45,510 nt of DNA from Leptospira interrogans (GCF_900156205.1 NZ_FTNA01000029.1:1-45510), one strand, 5' to 3'; shown: positions 1 to 20,750, counted from the stretch's first letter. Numbers and translations are program-made. Notes: a model not told the origin generated them from the sequence alone.

Positions 1-97
1 GCTTTCCTATGGGTCGCGTTGGAAAACTCAACACAACGCTTTCCTATGGGTCGCGTTGGAAAACTCAACACAACGCTTTCCTATGGGTCGCGTTGTG
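1..97. repeat. 37-bp tandem repeat at window edge
   Basis: Two full 37-bp units start at 1 and 38, and a third begins at 75 and diverges after about 23 bp. Each unit carries the hairpin-forming arms CAACGC and GCGTTG (for example 34-39 and 53-58). The units abut with no unique spacers, so this is not a CRISPR. The array touches the window edge and may continue beyond it. A related hairpin occurs in opposite orientation at 16639-16662 inside a MITE-like element. Confidence 0.85.
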
Positions 98-179
98 GGG
101 TGGGAACTAAGTTTTACAGAGGATTTGTCGTAATTCCGACAGATTTATATTGAGATCAAATACTTGTGGGGTTGGTTAT
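86..179. repeat. Dispersed repeat, inverted copy of 16561-16645
   Basis: Read as the reverse complement, this stretch matches 16561-16645 closely. Shared blocks are CGCGTTGTGGG, AAGTTTTACAGAGGATTTGT, TAATTCCGACAGATT and ACTTGTG-GGTTG. At the other site the terminal block is part of a perfect 13-bp terminal inverted repeat. This is therefore probably one end of a second copy of the same small element, whose other end lies outside the window and whose interior includes the 37-bp tandem array. Confidence 0.75.
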
Positions 180-352
180 GATAAAGAGCGTTCTGCTGAG
201 TTTTCTCGCATCGATCTTTTTCGCGTCATATCAAATTCAAGTGGATTAAGCTATCATTCTCAAAACAAAACATTAAAAAATATTAATATATAAACGCAAA
301 TTATAGCAATAAATTCGTTTTATTAAACCTGGTTTTTCTGTAAAAATAAAAT

Positions 353-415
353 GTGGGAACTACCACAAATAGAAGTATTACAGTTAAATTCTAAAAATGT
401 GGGAACTACTTTATT
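353..415 (+). repeat. 46-bp-spaced GTGGGAACT repeat
   Basis: The block GTGGGAACTACCACAAAT starts at 353, and a second GTGGGAACTAC starts at 399, 46 bp later. Between them is a partly conserved segment with TTACAGTTAAATTCTAAAAAT. The same unit recurs at 16259/16305, 22901/22948, and reversed at 23081/23128 and in the 43788-44018 array. Confidence 0.75.
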
Positions 416-663
416 TTTTTTAGTCTTTAAAAACTAGAAAATCAGGATTAATCATCTTGATAAATTGACTTTCTAGAAAAAATTTTCTAATTTCTCTTAC
501 ATAAGGGCTCGCCCAAAACCCAAATGAATATAGAACAGGTAAAAAACTTAACGTAAAATACTCATTTCCGGACTTGAACGAAAAAACCACAAACCCGAAA
601 TCAGAACAATTCGTAAATTTGAAGACAACTATCTTTAAATTTTATAGAAGCACCTAAAAAAAA
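416..663. other. Gene-free AT-rich stretch
   Basis: No gene of useful length is visible on either strand between the dispersed repeats and the ugd stop codon. The phrase GGGCTCGCCCAAAAC at 506-520 resembles the GAGCTCGTCCCAAAAC phrase near 16460, so it is probably another dispersed repeat fragment. I see no convincing hairpin terminator for the minus-strand operon that ends at 664. Confidence 0.4.
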
Positions 664-1974
664 TCAAACATTAGGTTTACCAATAGAGAAATATTGAAAG
701 CCTTCTTTTTTCATCAGATCAGGAGAATATTGATTTCTACCGTCAAAGATAACCTTATTTTTTAATAGCCCTTTGATCTTTAAAAAATCGGGCTCTCTAA
801 ATTCTCTCCACTCGGTTAAAAGTAAAAGAGCATCCGCACCTTTCAAAGCAGAATAGGCGTCCACAGAATATTCTACTTTCCCTTCAAAATAAATAGAAGA
901 CGTTTCTTTAGAAACCGGATCATAAACCCGTAACTTTACATTTTTATCATGTAATTTTAAAAGTAAAGGAATTGAAGGAGCCTCCCTCATGTCGTCCGTT
1001 CCTGGTTTAAAAGAAAGCCCCCAAACCGCAAACGTCTTTCCAGAAAGACCAGATTCTCCATAGAACTTTATAATTTTCTCATAGAGTCTAAGTTTTTGAG
1101 ATTCATTGACCTCTTCCACTTTACGAATGATCTGAAGAGGAGCTCCTTCATCTTCAGAAGTTTTGATCAAAGCTCGAACGTCCTTGGGAAAACAGGAACC
1201 TCCGTATCCAATTCCTGCGTATAAAAACTGCCTACCGATTCTGGAATCGGTTCCCATTCCCTTACGAACGTCTTCGTAATTTCCACCTACGGCTTCACAA
1301 AGATTAGCGATTTCATTTGCAAAAGAAATTTTAGTCGCAAGAAACGCGTTACAGGCGTATTTCGTAAGCTCGGCTGAAACCACTCCCATTCTCAAAATAG
1401 GATTTCCGTTTAGAACAAAAGGAGCATACAGTTGTGCAATTAAATCCCCTGCTTTTTGAGTTTCAGAACCGATCACTACTCTTTCGGGACGCATAAAGTC
1501 TTCAATCGCTGCGCCTTCCTTTAAAAATTCTGGATTGGAAACCACGTCGAATTCTTCTTTAGTTTCGTTTGCGATGATGGTTTTAACTTTGGCCGCAGTT
1601 CCGACCGGAACTGTAGACTTATCAACGATTACCTTGTATCCGTTGATGGACTTACCGATTTCCTTTGCTACTGCAAAAACAGCAGAAAGATCAGAAGAAC
1701 CGTCCGGTAGAGTGGGAGTTCCCACAGCAATAAAAATAATATCCGACTTTTCCACCCCTTCTTTGAGAGAAACTGTAAACTCTAATCTTTTTTCTTTCCA
1801 GTTGTTCAAAACGAGTTCAGAAAGCCCCGGCTCATAAATAGGAATGATTCCTTTTTTAAGATTTGCAATTTTAGTTTCATCCTTATCTACGCAAATTACA
1901 TGATTTCCATATTCCGCAAAACAAGCACCCGCGACAAGACCTACATAACCGCTTCCAATCACACAAACTTTCAT
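664..1974 (-). CDS. ugd: UDP-glucose 6-dehydrogenase
   Basis: The 436-residue product is a full-length cytoplasmic UDP-glucose/GDP-mannose dehydrogenase. It would oxidise UDP-glucose to UDP-glucuronate with two NAD+. The N-terminal Rossmann loop is GSGYVGLVAG with an acidic VDKD at the end of the second strand. The catalytic cysteine sits in GYGGSCFPKD at about residue 260. The C-terminal UDP-binding domain follows (WGLSFKPGTDDMREAP, then FDGRN). The start is ATG. It is the last gene of a minus-strand operon, 48 bp after wzt. Placement behind an O-antigen-type exporter suggests that UDP-glucuronate or a sugar made from it feeds a surface polysaccharide. The family call is firm; the exact sugar substrate is inferred from the family. 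Confidence 0.93.
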   Translation of the reverse strand: MKVCVIGSGYVGLVAGACFAEYGNHVICVDKDETKIANLKKGIIPIYEPGLSELVLNNWKEKRLEFTVSLKEGVEKSDIIFIAVGTPTLPDGSSDLSAVFAVAKEIGKSINGYKVIVDKSTVPVGTAAKVKTIIANETKEEFDVVSNPEFLKEGAAIEDFMRPERVVIGSETQKAGDLIAQLYAPFVLNGNPILRMGVVSAELTKYACNAFLATKISFANEIANLCEAVGGNYEDVRKGMGTDSRIGRQFLYAGIGYGGSCFPKDVRALIKTSEDEGAPLQIIRKVEEVNESQKLRLYEKIIKFYGESGLSGKTFAVWGLSFKPGTDDMREAPSIPLLLKLHDKNVKLRVYDPVSKETSSIYFEGKVEYSVDAYSALKGADALLLLTEWREFREPDFLKIKGLLKNKVIFDGRNQYSPDLMKKEGFQYFSIGKPNV

Positions 1975-2022
1975 ATTGAGAACCAGGATTCCGAACTTTC
2001 CGGACTGAGAAAGAAAAATAAA

Positions 2023-4986
<2,964 letters not shown>

Positions 4987-5065
4987 AGTCTTCTCTCCAT
5001 TTCCTAATAAATTAGACGACATAAACAGATAAAATAACAGGATAATTCACTAAACAGATATTTAC

Positions 5066-5094
5066 ATACTAATCAAAATAGTAGTAAATGTCAA
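5066..5094 (-). promoter_or_regulatory. Sigma70-type promoter for the radC-ugd operon
   Basis: On the minus strand a perfect -35 box TTGACA (plus 5089-5094) is followed by exactly 17 bases and a -10 box TAGTAT (plus 5066-5071). Transcription would start near 5059, about 70 bases before the chosen ATG at 4986. This is the best-formed promoter I see in the window. Confidence 0.65.
5067..5083. promoter_or_regulatory. Palindromic operator candidate shared with lexA
   Basis: The 17-bp sequence TACTAATCAAAATAGTA overlaps the -10 box and spacer of the promoter above. A near-identical palindrome, TACTAAACAACTTAGTA, lies at 12492-12508 directly at the lexA start. Position over the promoter core is typical of repressor sites. 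That LexA itself binds here is inference. Confidence 0.45.
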
Positions 5095-5280
5095 CCTAAA
5101 TCTTTCTTTTTAAAAAAGTATTGTTAGGCTAAAAAATCCTTTTTTCCTTTCCGTCTTCTGCGAGTTATCTTAACCTTTTCTCCGGACAAAACCGCCTGTG
5201 TTCTGATTTTTTTTTTAAAAAAATTTCATTTTTTTCAAAAAAACCGCTCCCCCAAATAATTTCCTCGAACCGCTTTCAGA

Positions 5281-6353
5281 GTGGGGAAAAACAATTCGTT
5301 CAGACCGAAAAATTCTTTCTTAAAGTTCCAAGTTGTATTCGGTTTTTTTCTTTTGAGTTTTATTTCTTTAAATTCAGAAGAAAGATCCTCAATTTTAGAT
5401 CCTACGTTTTTTTTAATTCATAAGAATCTGAATCCTTCTTTAGGAGGTTTATTCGAAACCAGAAAAAAATTTACTTCTTATGGAGCCTGGCTTGAACTTC
5501 CAGTTTGGAAACGAGAACGTAAACATTTTTGGAAAACCCATTTTCTTTATGAGAATCACAAGACTTTTTCAGTCGTTCATCAAACTTACATAGGACTTGA
5601 ATATTCTTTTATTTCAGAAAAGAAGGATCTGCACCCTTCCGTTTTTGTAGGTTGGGAAAGAGGAGAAAAGGATTTAGGAATTTTCGGAATCCACCTTACA
5701 ATTCCGGACAAACAAACGATCCAAGTTTTTGGAAAAACTGGAAAAGATTTTAAAAGTGGTTCTATCTTTCTTCATTCTAACTTTGATACTGGACTTCAAT
5801 TATTTTTAGGATTTTCAAGGACATGGGACAAATCCTATACCGAAGATCAATTCACTCTTGGAATCAGGGTTTCTTGGGAAAAAATTTACTCTTCTTTTTT
5901 CTGGAATCAAACGCAGGAAGAAGAATCATTTCTAACCGGGAAATTTGGAATCAGTAATTTCCAACAAGATCTCAAATCTAAAACACTTTTTGAATCCACA
6001 GACGAATTTCAGTCGAATTCACTTTTTAAATCTAAAAATTTAAGTTCTAAAAACACAAAATCAAAATCGTTCGAAACTTCTCTTTTAGAAAAAGATAAAA
6101 CAAATTATTCCTACATAAGTTCATTTATTCGCAGTTATACGAATATTTCGATTTCCGTTCAGGAATTATTGTCCGCCGGTTTTACTCTTTCCTTCGCTTT
6201 GGAAATTTCTAAGGCGAGCTATAACTCTAAAGAAGAATTTCTAAAGTTATTTCATTCTCTTTCAGTAAAAGAACAAACCAAAATTTTCGTTCTTTTGAAA
6301 AAGAAAAATCCGAAGCACATTCTTAAAAATTCAATTCTTCCCAAAGATAAAAG

Positions 6354-6357
<4 letters not shown>
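5281..6357 (+). CDS. Unknown envelope protein, first of a pair
   Basis: The 358-residue product opens with a signal-peptide-like segment (FQVVFGFFLLSFISLNSEE), so it is probably exported. The middle part has alternating aromatic and polar strands (for example FLGFSRTWDKSYTEDQFTLG), compatible with a beta-rich outer-membrane or periplasmic fold. The C-terminal 70 residues are helical (ISVQELLSAGFTLSFALEIS) and loosely recall a helix-hairpin-helix unit, but too weakly to call. The start is GTG at 5281 without an evident ribosome site. Its stop overlaps the ATG of the next gene (ATGA), so the two are co-translated. I do not recognise a family. Confidence 0.6.
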
Positions 6358-8234
<1,877 letters not shown>

Positions 8235-8391
8235 ATTTTCTTAAAGTATAAGCTTTTACATTTTCAGAATTGATCCGTAAAACTGAGTTGTATAGTATCC
8301 TCTCTCACATTTTCTATTACTCAGAACTACATAATAAGTATCCATTTTTACTAGAAAACTTATCGCGTTTATTTACAAATGTATTTTCAAA

Positions 8392-11872
<3,481 letters not shown>

Positions 11873-11880
11873 TCTGTCAA

Positions 11881-12492
11881 TCAGTAAATTCGATATAAAC
11901 CGATCAGCTTTCCCATGACAGTCGCTTTCTTAGTTTTAATCGGTTTGTATTTTGGATTTCTAGCTTCTAAACGAATCTGATCCTGCTCTTTATAATATAC
12001 TTTCAAAGTAGCCTCGTCTTCGATCAGTGCAACTACAATCTCTCCATTTCGAGCGATGTCTCTCTTTTCTATAATTGCAATGTCTCCATCATTGATCCCT
12101 ACTTCAATCATGGAATCTCCCTGAACACGAAGTGCATACATAGGAACATTTCCTTTAGCCATCTCGTCTGGAACCGGAATGTAAGACTCTATATTTTCTT
12201 CCGCAAAAATAGGAAGCCCAGCCGCCACTTGACCGATGACAGGAATACTTGTGGCCTGAACGGGAAGTGATTCCATAGGACTTTGACGAATGAGTTCTAT
12301 AGCCCTGGATTGGTTCTTTGCGGTCTTGAGATAACCTTTTTTCTCAATTGCTTTGAGATGATCGTAGGCACCCTTTGCCGTAATTCCGAACTCGTCTCCA
12401 ATTTCTCGAATCGTAGGTGGAAAACCGCGCTCTTTGATGATTGCTGTGATAAATGCAAGAACAGCCTGTTGTTTGTCTGTCAGGTCTTTCAT
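11881..12492 (-). CDS. lexA: SOS repressor LexA
   Basis: Starting at the ATG 12490-12492 the protein is 203 residues, the usual LexA size. A TTG three codons upstream gives 206 residues but lies inside a palindrome. The N-terminal winged helix (MKDLTDKQQAVLAFI, FPPTIREIGDEFG) binds operators. The self-cleavage bond is Ala91-Gly92 in QVAAGLP. The catalytic Ser127 is in QGDSMIE and Lys164 in ATLKVYY. RecA filaments trigger cleavage and derepression. There is no clear Shine-Dalgarno site, and the best promoter would start transcription almost at the ATG. LexA heads a run with a lipoprotein, an S41 protease, tsaD and pssA, which is an uncommon neighbourhood. Confidence 0.95.
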   Translation of the reverse strand: MKDLTDKQQAVLAFITAIIKERGFPPTIREIGDEFGITAKGAYDHLKAIEKKGYLKTAKNQSRAIELIRQSPMESLPVQATSIPVIGQVAAGLPIFAEENIESYIPVPDEMAKGNVPMYALRVQGDSMIEVGINDGDIAIIEKRDIARNGEIVVALIEDEATLKVYYKEQDQIRLEARNPKYKPIKTKKATVMGKLIGLYRIY

Positions 12493-12528
12493 ACTAAACA
12501 ACTTAGTAGTGAATAGATGCTAAGTCAA
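12492..12528 (-). promoter_or_regulatory. lexA promoter region with two inverted repeats
   Basis: On the minus strand TTGACT (plus 12523-12528) is followed 17 bases later by TAAGTT (plus 12500-12505), a modest promoter. A perfect palindrome TACTAA-N5-TTAGTA occupies 12492-12508, abutting the ATG. A second inverted repeat pairs ACTTAG (12501-12506) with CTAAGT (12520-12525). The first palindrome nearly matches the one over the radC-operon promoter at 5067-5083. Autoregulation is plausible but not shown by sequence. From memory, the published Leptospira SOS box is of the TTTG-N5-CAAA type, which differs from this one. Confidence 0.45.
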
Positions 12529-12544
12529 CACAAAAATAGTAAAA

Positions 12545-13726
12545 TCAAAGCTTTAAATATTCACTTTTAAGAATAAAGGATCCTCTAGAAACGATCTCTG
12601 CTCCTTCTCTAATACCCGCTTTGATGACAACTTCATCTCCCACGGTATCTCCTACAATTACTTCAGTAGCTTCAAAACTTCCATCTTCGTTCTGAAGAAA
12701 CACAAAAGACTTTCCTTCGATTTCATGAACTGCTTCTAGAGGAATTGTCTTTCTTGGTTCGGAACCAGAATTGGCCACCATTCCTTTTACTTTTGCGGTT
12801 ACAGATTGACCCGGTTTTAGTTTTCCGTTTCGATTGGAAACCATGATTCTAAGTTTTGCTGTTCTTTTGATACTATCTAAAACGCTTCCCACATACGCGA
12901 CCTCTCCCCGAATTCCGGGAGACTTTTCATCTCCTAATGGATAAATTTGAGCTTCCGCCCCTTCAGAAATCATACCTAGATCTTTTTCATAAACTTCTAA
13001 TAGAACCATCAGATTGGTTAAATTGGCGATCGTAAACAGATCTTCGTTTCTAGTCACTTGTTGTCCTTGAACCGCTTTTCTTTCTGTAACTTCTCCGTTA
13101 ATAGGACTTCTTAGAACTAGATTAGAAGAAACGTAAACCCCTCTTTCAATTCCAGCGATTTCCGCAGGAGTCAATCCGTAGTTTTCTAGTTTGATTCGAG
13201 TCGTTTCCACTTCAGTTTTAGCGGTTTTATATTGCATGTTTGCAAATTCATAATCTTTTGCAGAAGTCACTTTCATATCAAAAAGTTCTTTTGCACGGTC
13301 TGCTTGTAACTTTAAGGCTTCAAGACTGGCCCTTGCTTTTACATAAGAAGCTTCCACTTCCCCAAGCATTACCGAAGAAAGAATCGCAAGTGGAGAACCC
13401 TGACTGACTCGATCCCCTTCTCTCACTAAAACTTTTTTGATCCTGGCTTCTACCGTGGAACCCGCCCTAGCCATACTTTCTGGGTCGTACGAAATCCTTC
13501 CAGGAAGAGCTACTTCGTCAATTGCAGCAATCTCCTTAAGAGAGACTAACGTAATAGGATGTCTTTTTAATATCTCTTCGGATACGGTGAATTTGTTTTT
13601 ATCGACAGTCGATTGTTTCTTTTCTTCAGTTTTTTTCGGGAAGAATTTTTTATACCCTAAATATCCCGTACTTAAAACCGCGAGAAGAACCAGAATAAAT
13701 TTATATCTTTTTATGATTTGGATCAT
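12545..13726 (-). CDS. RND/HlyD-type efflux periplasmic adaptor
   Basis: The 393-residue product is a membrane-fusion protein. It has one N-terminal membrane helix (FILVLLAVLSTGYLGYKKFF). A lipoyl-like half is seen in VEARIKKVLVREGDRVSQGSPL, followed by a helical hairpin (VKARASLEALKLQADRAKELF to VETTRIKLENYGL), the second lipoyl half and a beta-barrel. It would bridge an inner-membrane pump to the outer-membrane channel. The ATG has a good GGAG site. The TolC-type gene lies 17 bp upstream, so they form an operon. No pump gene is adjacent. Resemblance is closest to the CusB/CzcB heavy-metal group, but the substrate cannot be read from sequence. Confidence 0.88.
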   Translation of the reverse strand: MIQIIKRYKFILVLLAVLSTGYLGYKKFFPKKTEEKKQSTVDKNKFTVSEEILKRHPITLVSLKEIAAIDEVALPGRISYDPESMARAGSTVEARIKKVLVREGDRVSQGSPLAILSSVMLGEVEASYVKARASLEALKLQADRAKELFDMKVTSAKDYEFANMQYKTAKTEVETTRIKLENYGLTPAEIAGIERGVYVSSNLVLRSPINGEVTERKAVQGQQVTRNEDLFTIANLTNLMVLLEVYEKDLGMISEGAEAQIYPLGDEKSPGIRGEVAYVGSVLDSIKRTAKLRIMVSNRNGKLKPGQSVTAKVKGMVANSGSEPRKTIPLEAVHEIEGKSFVFLQNEDGSFEATEVIVGDTVGDEVVIKAGIREGAEIVSRGSFILKSEYLKL

Positions 13727-13743
13727 AGAATCTCCGAAGTTTT

Positions 13744-15179
13744 TTAGTCCCTCTCCATTTTTTTTCCGACTGCAGCCTTATAAATTTCAACCGCGTTGTA
13801 ATATAGATACAACACTTCATAATAATCTCTTAATACAGTAAGATAATTTTTTTCAGCCTGTAAAAAGGTCACCTGATCGGATGCTCCTCTTACGTAAGCA
13901 ATCCTAGATTTTTGTTCCAGTTGTTTATTTTTTTGTAATAGATTAATTCTTTCGTATTTTGCAAGAAGGTCTTCCCTTGCGAGTAGTTCCTTTTTAGATG
14001 CCTCAATTTCTTCGTTCACTTCTCTTTTTTTCGCTTCGAGTGCAAGTTCAAATTTTCTATGTTCTTCTTTTGCGGAAAGAACCTTTCCTTGCCCCCTGTC
14101 GTTTAAGGGAAGTGGGATCGTAGCAAAAACTCCGGCGTAGTGTTCATTACCTTTGATTCTCCATTCTCCTCCTACCTGTAGATAACCTAAAGCCTCTCTT
14201 CTCTGAAGATCTATATTTAATTTTTTCTCTTTTACCCTTTCTTCAAGTGCAGCTAAGTCAGGACGGTTTACGGATGCAACAGAAGAGTCCTTCAATTTAA
14301 GTCCTAGGTCTTCTAAAGATTTGAACTTCATTTCCGTTTTAAACGCGAAAATTCCTTCCGATTCACGAATTCCGGAAAGGATTCTAAGTTCTTTTTCCAC
14401 AAATTGTCTTCGAACGAGTGCGTCCCTATAAAATTTTTCCACCTGGATTCTTTCCAATTCAAGTCTTTCATATTCAAGAGGAGAAATGTCCCCTTTTTCT
14501 ACTCGAAACTTAGTAAGCTCCAAAAGATCACTGTAATTTTCGTAAAATTCTTTATTATAATCTACTAAATTAGTAAGAAATAAATAAGCCCAATAGTTTT
14601 GCCTAAGCCTAAGCCTAAAAAGTCTATCAAAGTTATCGAATTCTCCTAAAACCGCTTCGAAAGATTTTTTAGCAACCTTGGACCTAAGTGAAATGATTCC
14701 GTATACGTCTAAATCCTGATAAAGTGCAGGGGCAACTTCTGTATTTCCCCCTTGAGATCCGTTGGCTCCTAAAATCTGTGGTCCGGAAGAGCCTCCTCCG
14801 GGCATTCCTATAAACTGTTGTTGATATTGTATGACCGGATTTCGATAAAGAGAAGCGGTAATTACCTTTCCTCTTTCGATTCCCATATTTTGTTTTTCTG
14901 CAAGATAAAGTGGATTATTTGCAACCGCATATTCGGTTAATTTTTCCACGTCCCAGTCTACGATTTTCCCGGCAAAGGAAGCCGAATTTGTAGCATCTTG
15001 TGTTTGAGTTTGTACTTCCTGTAAATTTGGGGATTTATTAGGGCCTGTAGTTGTTTCGGACCCCAATCCGTTTTTTTTTCTTTCTTCTTCCGTTGGAAAT
15101 GGAAATTCAAGAGGAATCACTTCCGAGTCAATCTGAGAAAAGGGATTTAGTCCGAGAAAAATACCAAAGGCCAAAGCCA

Positions 15180-15204
<25 letters not shown>
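13744..15204 (-). CDS. TolC/CzcC-type outer-membrane efflux channel
   Basis: The 486-residue product has an N-terminal signal-like stretch (VLVALAFGIFLGLNPFS) and no lipobox. Two long coiled-coil repeats typical of outer-membrane efflux proteins are evident (VEKFYRDALVRRQFVEKELR and FELALEAKKREVNEEIEASK). The segment EYERLELERIQVEKFYRDAL carries the heptads of the first hairpin. It would trimerise into a channel-tunnel and work with the adaptor encoded 17 bp downstream. Its start overlaps the upstream unknown gene by 25 bp. A CusC/CzcC-like role in cation efflux is the best guess from the adaptor type, but drugs or other solutes are equally possible. Confidence 0.88.
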
Positions 15205-15788
<584 letters not shown>

Positions 15789-15944
15789 TCTGGTTTCCAA
15801 GTTTTTCAAAGAAACGATTCGGTCTCTGGAAATCAATCTGAAAGTCTAAGTAAAATTTTTGTTTTTATGGATTTGAATTTTTGTAACTTAAAAATCGATA
15901 CGATAAAATTTAAAGTAGTAAGAGTTCCTACCTTTTTATTTTAA

Positions 15945-16545
15945 CATGATTTCGATATCAGGAACCAATTGTATAAAAATTCCTTTTTTCACAAAAAAAA
16001 TCAAACTACCGCCATTCAAATTCTTGGCTTATTTATAAATATAAACCTTAAGGACCGAAAAATTTTCAAAAAAATGAAATGAATCTAAATCCGTGGGAAC
16101 TAATGCGCAAACTGAATCATAAAAAATGAATGTTTAAAATTCAGATTAACAAAACTGCTTCAATCGACCGTTTCTATGGAACAGAAACAAGGTAGAGAAT
16201 TCATTTTTCAAAAACCTTAATGTTTAAAAAACTGTAAAATCATCAATATTAGATTTCTGTGGGAACTACCACAAATCACAATTTTACGAATACGTTTTGA
16301 AAATGTGGGAACTCATATTTCTTTCTTTCTCATTTTTTTATATCGAATTTATATTAAATATTTAATGTAAGTTCAAAGAAAAAACAAGGTTCGCGCTTTT
16401 AGCTTCAGCCAACAAATTGAATGCAATAAACTTAATATATAATTTCGCCTTAAGTTACAAAGAGCTCGTCCCAAAACAACCTAATGTGGGAACTATTACA
16501 AAAATTGGACTAAATTAGAACTGCTCGAAAATTCGCAAATTGTGC
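15945..16545. other. Gene-free repeat-bearing intergenic region
   Basis: No credible gene. GTGGGAACT-type motifs occur near 16093, 16259, 16305 and 16484. The block GAGAATTCATTTTTCAAAAAC at about 16196 recurs near 23380, pointing to another dispersed repeat. A GAGCTCGTCCCAAAAC phrase lies near 16462, matched by related phrases at 506 and (reversed) about 16830. It seems to be a landing zone for short repeats between two minus-strand genes. Confidence 0.5.
16259..16318 (+). repeat. 46-bp-spaced GTGGGAACT repeat
   Basis: GTGGGAACTACCACAAAT starts at 16259 and GTGGGAACTCAT at 16305, 46 bp apart, with ATTTTACGAA between. It is nearly identical to the reverse complement of 23081-23143, including CACAAATCAC-ATTTTACGAA, which shows that the whole unit and not only the GTGGGAACT core is conserved. 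Confidence 0.75.
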
Positions 16546-16769
16546 GACTTAATTTGTAATATAACAACCTCACAAGTGTTGTATTTCAAGATTAATCTGT
16601 CGGAATTACTACAAATCCTCTGTAAAACTTACATCCCACAACGCGATTCATAGAGAGCGTTGCATGAGTTCAGGGAGTAAGACGCTGAGTTTAGGAAAGC
16701 GTTGTGCTTGAGTTTAATTTTGATTCTAAAATCCTCTTCAACTTGTGAGGTTGATGACTTAATTTGTAA
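16546..16769. mobile_element. MITE-like element with 13-bp terminal inverted repeats
   Basis: A perfect 13-bp inverted repeat, CAACCTCACAAGT at 16565-16577 and ACTTGTGAGGTTG at 16741-16753, bounds 189 bp. Outside it the 14-bp direct repeat GACTTAATTTGTAA occurs at 16546-16559 and again at 16756-16769, as expected of a duplicated target. The interior has a hairpin CAACGC/GCGTTG (16639-16662) and no coding frame. The left part is repeated in reverse at 86-179. It looks like a small non-autonomous element; the transposase that would move it is not identifiable here. Confidence 0.65.
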
Positions 16770-16996
16770 GAACTACTGCACTTTATTAAAAATTTCTAAA
16801 GAATGATTGAGTAAAATTCTTTGAGGTTTTGGGACAAGTTCTTTGTAAAATCGCTCATTCATTTTCTGGTATTATTTTCATACGTCCAAGTAGTAACTAT
16901 TGAATTTGTAAAATTACAGAAGTTTTTACAAATCGTAATTGTATAGATGAAATTCAAAAAAGAAACAAAGTTCTATTCAGGTTCAATCCGAACGAT

Positions 16997-18581
<1,585 letters not shown>

Positions 18582-18670
18582 AGTTGGTAAATGGATAAAA
18601 TCCAGGAAATAAATCCGAGCTTTATCCGATTTCAGGATAAAATCGATCATTTTACAGAAACGAAAAACCA

Positions 18671-19191
<521 letters not shown>

Positions 19192-19195
<4 letters not shown>

Positions 19196-19857
19196 TTCTT
19201 CGCATCAACAACCTCTCTCGAGAATACGGAAAATCGAAGGCGGTTAACGGAGTTTCCTTCGATATGAATCAGTCCGACTACGTTGCCATCGTAGGTCCTT
19301 CCGGTTCCGGCAAAACTACACTTCTTTCTATGATTACCGGGATGCTTTCCAGTACTTCCGGAGAAGTTTATTTTGACACTACCAAAGTAAGCGATATGAG
19401 TAACGGTGAACTTGGAAACTTTAGAGCAAAAAATATAGGTCTTATATTTCAATTTTCAGAACTTCTTCCTCATCTAGACGTAGAAGAAAACATCCTTCTC
19501 CCCGCCCTACTTGTAAGTAAATTCAGTCCGAAAGAATATCTAGAAAAATGTGAATACTTGATTCGCAGTCTTCATTTAGAATCGATCCGTAAAAGTTATC
19601 CCAGTAAACTTTCCGGAGGTCAAATCCAAATGACAGCGATCGCCAGATCCCTGATCAATGAACCGGAACTTCTTCTTGCAGACGAACCTTCTGGAGACTT
19701 AGATCCCGAAAACAGCGAACTAGTCCGAAATCTTCTCTACGATTTTAATTCGAGAGGTCTTACGATTCTATTAGTAACTCATGATATGAATTTAGCTTTT
19801 GACGCTAAAACAATTTATGAAATGAGAGAGGGAGAATTTACCCGGGTGGTAAAATGA
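19192..19857 (+). CDS. ABC transporter ATP-binding protein (LolD/MacB type)
   Basis: The protein is 221 residues from the ATG at 19192-19194. An open frame reaches back to 18994, but that part overlaps the permease gene and does not resemble an ABC domain. Motifs are Walker [11 protein letters not shown]-loop [12 protein letters not shown], signature LSGGQIQM, Walker [16 protein letters not shown] and switch VTHDMN. The spacing and the SGDLD D-loop region are typical of the LolD/MacB/FtsE class that works with FtsX-like permeases. It overlaps the permease upstream (ATGA) and the ROK kinase downstream (ATGA). Confidence 0.93.
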
Positions 19858-20750
19858 AATCCTTTCTTGGAATCGATATAGGTGCAGGAAGTATCAAAGC
19901 AAGTCTCATCGATTCCAACGGAAACGTACTGAAAAGTTCTTTCCGTAAAACCGGCGCGGAAACAAACGAAAAACAATTCCTAGATTCTATTTGTGACATC
20001 GTATCAGAAATGAAAAACTCTTCTTTGACGGCGGTGGGCATAGGAAGCCCAGGGCCAATCGATTCTGAAAACGGAATTTTGATCGAGTCCGCTAATCTTC
20101 CTCTTTTAAAAAATGTGACGTTAGTCTCTCATTTAAAAGAAAAATTTTCTATTCCAGTATATTATAATAATGATGCAAACCTTGCTGCGTTGGGAGAATA
20201 CCATTTCGGTTTAGGAAAAGGATCGCCTAATTTGGTAATTTTAACCTTAGGAACCGGATTAGGAGGTGGTTGGGTATATCAAGGAAAACTTTTTAACGGT
20301 TACAAAGGAAGTGGAATGGAAGCGGGACACGTTACGTATCTTCCAAACGGCTCTCTATGCGGTTGTGGTCAAAGAGGTTGCACCGAAGCTTATTTTAGCG
20401 CCAGCGGATTTTTAAATCGATATAAAGAAAAGACCGGAGAAGTTTTAGATTCCGCAGAAGAATTCTTTGAAAAAACTAGAAAAGGAGATAAAACCGCATC
20501 GATTTTGTTAAACGAAGGTATTGACGCGCTTGCACAACTTTGTAGAAATCTAATTCATACAATCAACCCGGAGAAAATTGTTTTTACAGGAGGACTTGTA
20601 AAGTCCTGGGATTTATTCGGTGATTCCCTACAAAATAGAATCCGGGAACTGATCTTTCCAATTTTCAGAACTTATACTCAAATCCTCCCCGGAGGAAACG
20701 TATCCGGCACATTAGGCGCTGCGGCGCTTTGTATGGAGAATTTAGAATGA
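19854..20750 (+). CDS. ROK-family sugar kinase (glucokinase-like)
   Basis: The 298-residue product is a full-length ROK protein of the ASKHA fold. The ATP-phosphate loop is [15 protein letters not shown]. The ROK zinc signature is [19 protein letters not shown], with one His and three Cys. The adenosine site is near FTGGLVKSW. It would phosphorylate a hexose such as glucose or N-acetylmannosamine, but residues fixing the sugar cannot be judged by eye. It lacks an N-terminal DNA-binding domain, so it is an enzyme and not a ROK repressor. It is translationally coupled to the ABC ATPase before it and the HIT gene after it by 4-bp overlaps. Confidence 0.9.
   Translation: MKSFLGIDIGAGSIKASLIDSNGNVLKSSFRKTGAETNEKQFLDSICDIVSEMKNSSLTAVGIGSPGPIDSENGILIESANLPLLKNVTLVSHLKEKFSIPVYYNNDANLAALGEYHFGLGKGSPNLVILTLGTGLGGGWVYQGKLFNGYKGSGMEAGHVTYLPNGSLCGCGQRGCTEAYFSASGFLNRYKEKTGEVLDSAEEFFEKTRKGDKTASILLNEGIDALAQLCRNLIHTINPEKIVFTGGLVKSWDLFGDSLQNRIRELIFPIFRTYTQILPGGNVSGTLGAAALCMENLE

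Noticed and set aside
1..97. CRISPR array at the window start
   Set aside because: The repeats abut directly without unique spacers.
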